A model generated the notes under the pieces. That model was not told the DNA's origin and did not search any database. It saw only the letters and a program-made list of their open reading frames with translations. A program made the position numbers and the translations under genes. This document shows positions 57,702 to 64,000 of a stretch of DNA of 64,000 nt, piece by piece (position 1 is the first letter of the stretch; each line of letters opens with the position of its first letter). The stretch is from Amycolatopsis vancoresmycina (lineage in GTDB: Bacteria; Actinomycetota; Actinomycetes; Mycobacteriales; Pseudonocardiaceae), in contig NZ_JNYY01000029.1 of assembly GCF_000716785.1 (NCBI RefSeq), forward strand, positions 18,367 through 82,366. Direction: 5' to 3'.

Positions 57702-57725
57702 AACTTGCACCGACGGGAAGGTGAC

Positions 57726-58565
57726 ATGACCGCGCTCTCGGCCTTCTTCTACCGGAAACCCAAGCTGCGCCTGGGTTTCCTGCTCTCGGCGCCGCTGCTT
57801 TGGCTCGGCCTCGCCTACCTGGGCGCGCTGGCCGCGCTGTTCGTCACGGCGTTCTGGCACACCGACGCCTTCACCGGCCAGGTCGTCATCGACTGGTCCC
57901 TGGACAACTTCAGGACGTTGTTCACCGACGCCGTCTACCGCACGATCACCTTCCGCACGGTCGGGATCGCGGCGCTGGTCACGGTGATCGACGCGGTCAT
58001 CGCGTTCCCGATGGCCTACGCGATGGCCAAGCTGGCTTCGCCGCGCACGCAGCGGATCCTCGTGATCGCGGTGATGACCCCGCTGTGGGCGAGCTACCTG
58101 GTGAAGGCGTACGCGTGGCGCTCGATGCTGTCCGGCAACGGCGCCCTGAGCTGGCTTTCGCCCGGCTACGGCGTCACGGCGACGATCATGACGCTGTCGT
58201 ACCTCTGGCTGCCGTACATGATCCTGCCGATCTACGCGGGCCTCGACCGGCTGCCGGACTCCCTGGTGGACGCGTCCGGCGACCTCGGCGCCCGCTCGTT
58301 CCGGACGTTCCGCTCGGTGATCCTGCCGCTGACGTTCCCGGCGATCGTGGCGGGCTCGATCTTCACGTTTTCGCTGTCGCTGGGCGACTACATCGCGGTG
58401 AAGATCGTCGGCGGCACGTCCCAGATGCTCGGCAACGTCGTCTACGACAACATCGGCGCGGCCAACAACCTCCCGTTCGCGGCGACGGTGGCGACCGTGC
58501 CGGTCGTGATCATGCTCGCGTACCTGGCCGCGGTGCGCCGCACCGGCGCGCTGGACAACCTCTAG
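57726..58565 (+). CDS. potB: Polyamine-type ABC transporter permease (PotB)
   Basis: A 279-residue membrane protein with about six spans and the EAA loop (DSLVDASGDLGARSFRTFRSVILPLTFPAI). The ATG at 57726 is preceded by GGAAGGTG. In-frame codons upstream come from repeat copy 4 and are not part of the gene. It pairs with the next permease. Confidence 0.9.
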   Translation: MTALSAFFYRKPKLRLGFLLSAPLLWLGLAYLGALAALFVTAFWHTDAFTGQVVIDWSLDNFRTLFTDAVYRTITFRTVGIAALVTVIDAVIAFPMAYAMAKLASPRTQRILVIAVMTPLWASYLVKAYAWRSMLSGNGALSWLSPGYGVTATIMTLSYLWLPYMILPIYAGLDRLPDSLVDASGDLGARSFRTFRSVILPLTFPAIVAGSIFTFSLSLGDYIAVKIVGGTSQMLGNVVYDNIGAANNLPFAATVATVPVVIMLAYLAAVRRTGALDNL

Positions 58566-58573
58566 GAGCGCGC

Positions 58574-59362
58574 ATGCGCAAGCTGTTGTGGACGGCGCTG
58601 GGGCTCGGCCTGGCGGTGATCTACTTCCCGCTGGTGGTGGTGCTGCTCAACTCGGTCAACGCGGACACGACGTTCGGCTGGCCGCCGTCGCGGTTCACCC
58701 TGGAGTGGTGGAGCCGCGCGGCGTCCAACGAAGGGGCGTTGCACGCGCTGTGGACGAGCGTGCAGGCGGGCCTGGCGGCGACGGCGATCGCCCTGGTCCT
58801 CGGCACGATGGCGGCGTTCGCGTTGCAGCGCTACCGGTTCTTCGGCCGCAACCCGGTGTCGCTGCTGATCATCCTGCCGATCGCGCTGCCGGGGATCGTC
58901 ACGGGCATCGCGCTGAACAACGCGTTCCGGACGATCCTCGGCATCGACCTCGGCCTGCTGACGGCGATCATCGCGCACGCGACCTTCTGCATCGTGGTGG
59001 TGTTCAACAACGTGGTCGCACGCCTGAGGCGGATGGGCGGCAACCTCGAGGAGGCGTCGATGGACCTCGGCGCAACGGGCTTCACGACGTTCCGCCTGGT
59101 GACGTTCCCGATGCTGCGCTCGGCCCTGCTGGCGGGCGGCCTGCTGGCGTTCGCCCTGTCGTTCGACGAGATCATCGTGACGACGTTCACCCTGGGCACG
59201 GGCATGGAGACACTGCCGATCTGGATCTACGACAACCTGTTCCGGCCGAACCAGGCCCCGATCGTGAACGTGGTGGCGGCGGTCCTGATCGTGGCATCGA
59301 CGGTCCCGGTGTACCTGGCGCAACGCCTTTCCGGCGACACGGCTTCGGGCGGCCGGCTCTAG
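58574..59362 (+). CDS. potC: Polyamine-type ABC transporter permease (PotC)
   Basis: A 262-residue permease with about six spans and the EAA loop (GNLEEASMDLGATGFTTFRLVTFPML). It follows PotB by 8 nt with an AGGAG ribosome site spanning the upstream stop. Its stop shares CTAG with the convergent SDR gene, so there is no room for a separate terminator. Confidence 0.92.
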   Translation: MRKLLWTALGLGLAVIYFPLVVVLLNSVNADTTFGWPPSRFTLEWWSRAASNEGALHALWTSVQAGLAATAIALVLGTMAAFALQRYRFFGRNPVSLLIILPIALPGIVTGIALNNAFRTILGIDLGLLTAIIAHATFCIVVVFNNVVARLRRMGGNLEEASMDLGATGFTTFRLVTFPMLRSALLAGGLLAFALSFDEIIVTTFTLGTGMETLPIWIYDNLFRPNQAPIVNVVAAVLIVASTVPVYLAQRLSGDTASGGRL

Positions 59363-60138
59363 TGCACCGACCGGATCGTGCCGCCGTCGACGCGGATCGT
59401 CGCGCCGCTCACGTACGCCGCTGCCGGGCTCACCAGGTAGCCGACCGCCGCCGCGATCTCCTCGGGGCGGCCCAGGCGCCCGATGTCGTTGGGCACCAGG
59501 TTGCGGGCCGCCGCGCGCTCGATGTCCTGCCACTCCGTGCCCCAGCCGTGGGCCGGGGCGATTTCCGTGAGCAGTTCGCGCACCGAGTCGACCAGGATCG
59601 CGCCGGGGGAGACCACGTTCGACGTCACGCCGGTACCCGCCAGGTCCCGGGCCAGTGACACCGCGAGGTTGTGCCGCGCGGCCAGCGTCGCCGTGTAGTG
59701 CGGCTGCATGGCCAGTGGCTGGATCGCCAGGCCGCCGCCGATCTGGATCACCCGGCCCCAGCCGCGTTCGCGCATGCCCGGCACGCACCGGTGGATCAGC
59801 CGGACCGCCGAGACGACGTTCGCCTCGTACATCGCGGTCCAGTCCGCCGGCGTCGCGTCGGCCCACCCGAGGTGGTCGTACGCGCCGGCGTTGTTGACCA
59901 GGATGTCGACGTCACCCGCGGCCGACGCGACCGCGTCCGCGCCCGCGTCGGTCGACAAATCGCCAAGGGTGACCCCGGCCGCGCCGATCGACGCCGCCAC
60001 CTTCTCCGCGCGGGCCGCGTTCCGGCCGTGCACGACGACAGCCGCGCCTTCCGCGGCCAGCAGCCGCGCGATCGCCTCGCCGAGCCCGGCGCTGGATCCG
60101 GTGACCAAAGCGCGTTTACCAGCGATTTCGAGATCCAT
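59359..60138 (-). CDS. SDR-family protein with degenerate catalytic residues
   Basis: A 259-residue short-chain dehydrogenase fold: the cofactor motif TGSSAGLG is at 13-20, NNAG at 82-85, and PG near 185. The catalytic tetrad is incomplete. Tyr148 is present, but the expected Lys at 152 is Leu (YTATL) and the expected Ser at about 135 is Gly (IQIGGGL). It may be inactive as a dehydrogenase or use another mechanism. It is divergent from a TetR gene, with a large palindrome between them. Confidence 0.88.
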   Translation of the reverse strand: MDLEIAGKRALVTGSSAGLGEAIARLLAAEGAAVVVHGRNAARAEKVAASIGAAGVTLGDLSTDAGADAVASAAGDVDILVNNAGAYDHLGWADATPADWTAMYEANVVSAVRLIHRCVPGMRERGWGRVIQIGGGLAIQPLAMQPHYTATLAARHNLAVSLARDLAGTGVTSNVVSPGAILVDSVRELLTEIAPAHGWGTEWQDIERAAARNLVPNDIGRLGRPEEIAAAVGYLVSPAAAYVSGATIRVDGGTIRSVH

Positions 60139-60156
60139 GAAACACCTTCCGTGGAG

Positions 60157-60197
60157 GTATACACCTGTAGACTTAGGACAAGTCTACACTCGTATAC
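60157..60197. promoter_or_regulatory. 41-bp dyad operator between SDR and tetR
   Basis: The arrangement is GTATAC-N4-GTAGACTT-N5-AAGTCTAC-N4-GTATAC: nested perfect inverted repeats ending at the base before the tetR ATG. A TACACT hexamer (60185-60190) inside the right half sits 7 bp before that ATG, so repressor binding would block the tetR promoter directly. Confidence 0.75.
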
Positions 60198-60749
60198 ATG
60201 AGACCCCGCAACGCCGCCGCGACCCGGGAAGCGATCTTGGCGTCCGCGCTCGAAGCGTTCACCCGGGCCGGCTACGACGGCGTCGGCGTGCGCGAGATCG
60301 CCGAATCCGCCGGCGTCACGGCGATGCTGGTCAACCGCTACTTCGGGTCGAAGGAAGGGCTCTTCGCCGAGGTCGTCGACGCGGCGATGACCGAGCGGAC
60401 CGTGCTCACCGGCGACCCGGCGACCCTCGCCGCCGACCTCGCGGCCTCGCTCGTGCGCCGGACCGCCCCCGGAGCCGAGCGGCTCGACCCGTTCCTGCTG
60501 GTCCTGCGTTCGGCGGCCAACCCACGTGCCGCCGAAATCCTGCGGGCGGGCATCGAACGGCACGTCGAGCGGCACCTGACCGAACTGCTTCCGGAGCAGG
60601 AGGCGGCCGGTCCGGCGCTGGCCCTGTCGGTGATCGCCGGGTTCTGGCTGATGCGCACCCTCATCGGCAGCACCGCGCTCGCGGAAGCGGGCGAAGCCGT
60701 GCTGCGGCGCAAGCTCGAGCAGGTGTTCGCGGTGCTACTCGCGGAATGA
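60198..60749 (+). CDS. TetR-family regulator
   Basis: A 183-residue regulator with an N-terminal helix-turn-helix (REAILASALEAFTRAGYDGVGVREIAESAGVTAMLVNRYFGSKEGLF). The ATG directly abuts the palindromic operator, suggesting a leaderless, autoregulated transcript that also controls the divergent SDR gene. Its 3' end overlaps the convergent peptidase gene by 15 bp. The ligand is unknown. Confidence 0.9.
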   Translation: MRPRNAAATREAILASALEAFTRAGYDGVGVREIAESAGVTAMLVNRYFGSKEGLFAEVVDAAMTERTVLTGDPATLAADLAASLVRRTAPGAERLDPFLLVLRSAANPRAAEILRAGIERHVERHLTELLPEQEAAGPALALSVIAGFWLMRTLIGSTALAEAGEAVLRRKLEQVFAVLLAE

Positions 60750-61679
60750 ATCCGTCGCGGCCCGCAACGCGGCCAGCACGCCCGGGTCCGTCGCCGCGTG
60801 CCCGGCGCCTTCGAGCAGCTTCAGCTCCGAACCCGGCCACGCCCGGTGCAGCTCGTACGCCGTGACCGGCGGGCACACCGTGTCGTAGCGGCCCTGGACG
60901 ATCACCCCGGGGATGCCCGCGAGCTTGCCCGCGTCGCGGATCAGCTGCCCGTCGCCGAGCCAGGCGCCGTGGCGGAAGTAGTGGACCGCGAGCCGCGCGA
61001 ACGTCAGCGCGAACGCCGGGTCCGCGTACTGGCGGACGAACGACTCCTGCGGCACCACCGAAACCGTCGCGCCCTCCCACGTGCTCCACGCCACCGCCGC
61101 GCGGTGCCGGACCTCCTCGGCCGGGTCGTCGAGCAGTTCGGCGTACGCCGCCAGCGGGTCGTCGCGGCGAGACACGGGGAGCGGGGCCAGGAACGCCTCC
61201 CACTCGCGCGGGAACAGGTGGGCGGCGCCGCCGCGGTAGATCCAGTCCAGTTCGCTCTGCCGGACCGTGAACACGCCCCGCAGGACGATTTCGCTGACCC
61301 GCGAAGGGTGCGTCTCGGCGTACGCGAGGGCCAGCGTCGCGCCCCACGAGCCGCCGAACACCTGCCAGCGTTCGATGCCGAGCCGGTCGCGCAGGATCTC
61401 CATGTCGGCGACCAGGTGCCACAGGGTGTTCGCCGTGAGGTCGTGCGCGCCCGGCGTCGACGCGCCGGACCCGCGCTGGTCGAACTGGAGGATCCGGTAG
61501 GCGGCCGGGTCGAAGTGCCGCCGGGACATCGGGGCGATCCCGCTGCCGGGGCCGCCGTGCAGCACCACGACCGGCTTCCCGGCCGGGTTTCCCGCCTCCT
61601 GGCACCGGATCCGGTGTCCGTCGCCGATGTCCAGGAAACCTTCGGCGCGCGGCCCGATCGGCGGGTAGAGCTCCTCCAT
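60735..61679 (-). CDS. pip: Proline iminopeptidase (alpha/beta hydrolase)
   Basis: A 314-residue serine peptidase: oxyanion motif VVLHGGPGSG, FDQRGSGAST, and nucleophile elbow FGGSWGATLALAYAE; the Asp (GRYDTVCPP) and His (GAGHAA) complete the triad. It removes N-terminal proline from peptides. The start ATG 61679 begins MEELYPPIGPRAEGFLDIGDGHRI, typical of the family start. Confidence 0.93.
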   Translation of the reverse strand: MEELYPPIGPRAEGFLDIGDGHRIRCQEAGNPAGKPVVVLHGGPGSGIAPMSRRHFDPAAYRILQFDQRGSGASTPGAHDLTANTLWHLVADMEILRDRLGIERWQVFGGSWGATLALAYAETHPSRVSEIVLRGVFTVRQSELDWIYRGGAAHLFPREWEAFLAPLPVSRRDDPLAAYAELLDDPAEEVRHRAAVAWSTWEGATVSVVPQESFVRQYADPAFALTFARLAVHYFRHGAWLGDGQLIRDAGKLAGIPGVIVQGRYDTVCPPVTAYELHRAWPGSELKLLEGAGHAATDPGVLAALRAATDSFRE

Positions 61680-61758
61680 GCCCGTCACTGTGCCGCAGAG
61701 CCTCGGCCGCAGCTCCGACACCCCGCCGCCGAGAGCCGGAGCTGCGGCCAAGAAAGGT

Positions 61759-61795
61759 GGGGACCCGCCCCCGCCGCCGGGCTGAGCGGGTCCCC
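61759..61795. terminator. Hairpin downstream of the 30-residue ORF
   Basis: A perfect 10-bp stem GGGGACCCGC / GCGGGTCCCC (61759-61768, 61786-61795) lies 13 bp past the stop of the small - strand ORF and upstream of pip on the same strand. Confidence 0.55.
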
Positions 61796-61808
61796 GGTCC
61801 GTGACGCG

Positions 61809-61901
61809 TCAGCGGCGGGGAGCCGCTTCCGCGAATCTCGAGGGGCCGGCGAGTCCGAAGCCGTCGGAGTGGTCACGACGGCCGGCGATCCGCACACGCA
61901 T
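61809..61901 (-). CDS. 30-residue basic peptide ORF with strong ribosome site
   Basis: On the - strand GAGGAGGAC lies 5 nt before the ATG. The peptide starts MRVRIAGRRDHSDGFG and ends EAAPRR, with no Cys, no membrane segment and no attenuator-type codon runs. The gene is followed by a terminator-like hairpin, so it has the parts of an independent unit. It could be a leader peptide for pip or a stand-alone small protein. No family is recognised. Confidence 0.45.
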   Translation of the reverse strand: MRVRIAGRRDHSDGFGLAGPSRFAEAAPRR

Positions 61902-61985
61902 TTCCCGTCCTCCTCGTCGAGGTTCGATGCTTCGTCGTGGCGGCGACGGGCTAAACGCTAAGCCACGAGTCGAACACCAGTCAAG

Positions 61986-62013
61986 AACATGATTGATGTT
62001 CATGCATGTGAAC
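61986..62013. promoter_or_regulatory. Adjacent inverted repeats upstream of uppP
   Basis: AACAT-N5-ATGTT (61986-62000) and GTTCA-N6-TGAAC (61998-62013) overlap in an AT-rich island between the divergent small ORF and uppP, 100 bp before the uppP ATG. They are a candidate regulator site of unknown identity. Confidence 0.4.
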
Positions 62014-62113
62014 GCCAGCTGTGTGGACGCTGAGCTGGGCCATCCCCCTTGCCCCGTGCTTACGAAAGGGCCGGTACTTTCCGGTGTCGGGATTGTCGAT
62101 AAAGGGGTACGGA

Positions 62114-63043
62114 ATGTCCGCGGTGACCTATGTCGAGGCGATTGTCGTCGGGGCATTGCAAGGGGTGTCGGAATTGTTTCCGGTGTCCAGTCTCGGCCAT
62201 AGCATCCTGCTGCCGGCCTGGCTCGGCGGCTCGTGGCAGCGCGATCTGAGCATCGGCAAGGATTCGCCGTACCTGGCGGTGCTGGTGGCGATGCACGTCG
62301 CCACCGCGCTCGCGCTGGTGCTGTTCTTCCGGAAGGACTGGGTGCGGATCATCGGCGGGCTGTGGACGTCGATCCGCCGGCGCGAGGTGCGCACACCGGA
62401 CCAGCGGCTCGCCTGGCTGCTGGTGCTCGCCACCATCCCGGTCGGCCTGGCCGGCCTGCTCTTCGAGAGCCTGCTGCGCGACTTCCTCGGCAAGCCGGTC
62501 CCGGCGGCGATCTTCCTCGCGCTCAACGGCGGTGTCCTCTACGCCGCCGAGAAGTTCTCCCGGCCGGGCAAGGCCGCCGCCGAAGAGGACACAGTGGACT
62601 TTTCGGCCGAGGACACGATGGTGATGCGGGCGGTCTCCGTCGAGGAGGCGACCGACGTCCGGCTGGCGAAGCTGCGGGTCGGCGAGGCCGTGCTGATCGG
62701 CGCCGCGCAGATCCTCGCCCTGCTGCCGGGCATCAGCCGCTCGGGCATCACGATGGTCGCCGGCCTGCGCCGCGGCCTCGGCCACGAGGACGCCGCGCGG
62801 TTCGCGTTCCTGCTCGCCACGCCGGTGATCCTCGCCGCGGGCGTGCTCAAGATGCCGACGCTGTTCGCCCCGGAAAACCACGCTTCGCTCGGGCCGGCGC
62901 TCGTCGGCAGCGTCATCGCCGGGGTCGCTTCGTACATTTCTGTCCGGTTCCTCACCGGATACTTCGAGACGCGCACGCTGACCCCGTTCGCCATTTACTG
63001 CGTGGTCGCCGGAATCGGCAGCCTGATCTTCTTCGCGGTCTGA
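62114..63043 (+). CDS. uppP: Undecaprenyl-diphosphatase
   Basis: A 309-residue polytopic membrane enzyme of the UppP/BacA family. It recycles the undecaprenyl lipid carrier for peptidoglycan synthesis and confers bacitracin tolerance when abundant. Signature motifs are EAIVVGALQGVSELFPVSSLGH near the N-terminus and LLPGISRSGITMVAGL in the second half. A charged insert of about 30 residues (AAAEEDTVDFSAEDT) lies between them, longer than in many relatives. I start at ATG 62114. Confidence 0.93.
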   Translation: MSAVTYVEAIVVGALQGVSELFPVSSLGHSILLPAWLGGSWQRDLSIGKDSPYLAVLVAMHVATALALVLFFRKDWVRIIGGLWTSIRRREVRTPDQRLAWLLVLATIPVGLAGLLFESLLRDFLGKPVPAAIFLALNGGVLYAAEKFSRPGKAAAEEDTVDFSAEDTMVMRAVSVEEATDVRLAKLRVGEAVLIGAAQILALLPGISRSGITMVAGLRRGLGHEDAARFAFLLATPVILAAGVLKMPTLFAPENHASLGPALVGSVIAGVASYISVRFLTGYFETRTLTPFAIYCVVAGIGSLIFFAV

Positions 63044-63044
63044 C

Positions 63045-63896
63045 GTGCCGCTGACGTTCGACGCCCCGGCGCTCGGCTGCGTGCTCGTCCTGGGCACGCT
63101 GTACGTCCGCGCGGCCCGCGGCCGCGGCTGGCCGCCGGGCCGGACGACGGCGTTCCTCGCCGGGCTCGCGACGATCGTCGTCGTCACCTGCTCCCCGCTG
63201 GCCGCCTACGACACGACCTTCTTCTGGGTCCGCGCGGTCCAGACGGTCACCCTGCTGATGGTCACGCCGCTGCTGCTGGCGCTGGGCGCGCCCGTCCGGC
63301 TGCTCCTGGACAGCCTCCCGCGCGCCGCGTGGCTGCGGCGGCACGGCCGTGGTCCGCTCGCCCGCGCGCTGACGTTCCCGCCGGTCGTCACGGTCGTCCT
63401 GGTCGCGCCGGTGCTGGTGCTGTACCTGACTCCGCTCTACGACCTCACGCTGCGCGCACCGCTCGTGGACGGCCTCGTGCGGCTCGTCCTCGTGCTGGCC
63501 GGGTTCACGTACTTCTGGACGCGCCTGGGCCTCGATCCGACGCCGCGGGAGGACCCGCACCTGGTGTCGGTGTGGATCGCGTTCGCCGAGGTGATCTTCG
63601 ACGGCGCGCTCGGCCTGGTCCTGTGGCTGGGCCCGCTGCTCGCGCCGGCGCACTACGCGGCCGCGCACCCGGGCTGGGGCCCCGACCCGCGCACCGACCA
63701 GATCATCGGCGCGGGCGTGCTGTGGATCGGCGGCGACGTCGCCGGCCTGCCGTTCGTCGTCGCGTTGTTCGTGCGGTGGGCCCGCGACGACGAACGGCGG
63801 GCGGAACAGATCGACGCCAAGCTGGACGAGGCGCCGCCGACCGGGTTGTGGTGGGAGAACGACCCGGCGCTCGCGGAACGGTTCAAGCGCCGGTGA
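63045..63896 (+). CDS. CtaG-type (caa3) cytochrome oxidase assembly membrane protein
   Basis: A 283-residue membrane protein with about seven spans and the caa3_CtaG pattern (AYDTTFFWVRAVQTVTLLMVTPLLLALGAP; FTYFWTRLGLDPTPRE; FDGALGLVLWLGP). Members assist copper delivery to cytochrome c oxidase. The GTG start is 1 nt after the uppP stop, so the two are cotranscribed despite unrelated roles. Confidence 0.88.
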   Translation: MPLTFDAPALGCVLVLGTLYVRAARGRGWPPGRTTAFLAGLATIVVVTCSPLAAYDTTFFWVRAVQTVTLLMVTPLLLALGAPVRLLLDSLPRAAWLRRHGRGPLARALTFPPVVTVVLVAPVLVLYLTPLYDLTLRAPLVDGLVRLVLVLAGFTYFWTRLGLDPTPREDPHLVSVWIAFAEVIFDGALGLVLWLGPLLAPAHYAAAHPGWGPDPRTDQIIGAGVLWIGGDVAGLPFVVALFVRWARDDERRAEQIDAKLDEAPPTGLWWENDPALAERFKRR

Positions 63897-63904
63897 CCGG
63901 CCTA

Positions 63905-64000
63905 GGGCGTGTCCTGTAAGCGGTTGAGCTGGGTCTCTGGTAGCTATGCGCGGTGGTTGGTCGCGGTGAGTTGACGGATAAGGCGTGGGCGGTGATCGAG
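63905..64000 (+). mobile_element. Left end of an IS5-type insertion sequence (runs off the window)
   Basis: Immediately after the ctaG-like stop, the sequence changes to GGGCGTGTCCTGTAAGCGG, the style of terminal inverted repeat seen on IS5/IS112-group elements, next to a CTAG-like target. A transposase frame opens 48 bp in. The right end lies outside the window, so the inverted repeat cannot be confirmed. Confidence 0.6.
63953..64000 (+). CDS. IS5-family transposase, N-terminal 16 residues (cut by window edge)
   Basis: From GTG 63953 the frame stays open to the last base and reads VVGRGELTDKAWAVIE. That corresponds to the conserved start of IS5/IS112-type transposases (xGRGELTDxAWxxIxPLLP). 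Too short for a firm subfamily call. Confidence 0.65.
   Translation, partial: MVGRGELTDKAWAVIE

Overview
The window is GC-rich actinobacterial chromosome. It fits Pseudonocardiaceae, most likely Amycolatopsis or a close relative. The reasons are the GTG/TTG starts, tight ATGA/GTGA gene overlaps, promoters of the TAGGGT-N6-start (leaderless) type, and a cobD / SURF1 / ptpA / NIF3 / zinc-ribbon / RNase HI-CobC block. That block parallels the Mycobacterium tuberculosis Rv2236c-Rv2228c neighbourhood. No tRNA, CRISPR array, prophage or integrase is visible. The window ends inside the left end of an IS5-type element.

Layout. 1-4.1 kb: the 3' end of a DUF2207-like membrane protein gene, a pair of M16 peptidase-fold genes and nudC. 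4.2-11.0 kb: a translationally coupled sugar operon (ROK repressor, binding protein, two permeases, GH4 glycosidase, GlcNAc-kinase-like protein) without its own ABC ATPase. 11.1-14.8 kb: an ArsR/SRPBCC pair and a gluconate module (gntP, gntK, divergent gntR with paired operators). 14.8-21.5 kb: the conserved cobD-SURF1-ptpA-NIF3-rnhA/cobC block, broken by a 21-bp repeat array and a 20-residue peptide gene with seven cysteines. 21.7-28.0 kb: a GT-C glycosyltransferase, an ArsB-type transporter, a monooxygenase remnant and a large LuxR (LAL) regulator. 28.0-31.7 kb: an ECF sigma/anti-sigma pair divergent from a redox operon (DUF4142 protein, membrane ferredoxin fusion, ferredoxin reductase), with ECF-type promoters and a perfect CRP-type box between them. 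31.7-32.2 kb: rnpB (RNase P RNA). 33.6-43.9 kb: an operon encoding a type IV secretion-like machine. 43.9-47.2 kb: a CooC/ParA-like ATPase behind a Zur-like box, an RNB nuclease and a BtuF-like protein. 47.4-60.1 kb: GABA/polyamine catabolism and uptake (aldehyde dehydrogenase, GabT, PucR regulator, GntR regulator, second aldehyde dehydrogenase, PotABCD-type transporter). 60-64 kb: a TetR/SDR pair, proline iminopeptidase, uppP, a ctaG-like gene and the IS edge.

Three features stand out. First, the secretion-like operon has counterparts of the VirB2?/VirB3/VirB4/VirB6/VirB8/VirB1 parts plus a very long Pro/Ala/Glu-rich protein, but no coupling ATPase, relaxase or integrase beside it. Second, a roughly 42-50 bp palindromic repeat occurs four times, and one arm position varies with compensating changes; one copy is nested in the hairpin that follows rnpB. 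Third, there are compact unlisted genes: the Cys-rich 20-mer, a 40-residue basic ORF bridging two secretion genes, and a 30-residue ORF with a strong ribosome binding site and its own terminator-like hairpin.
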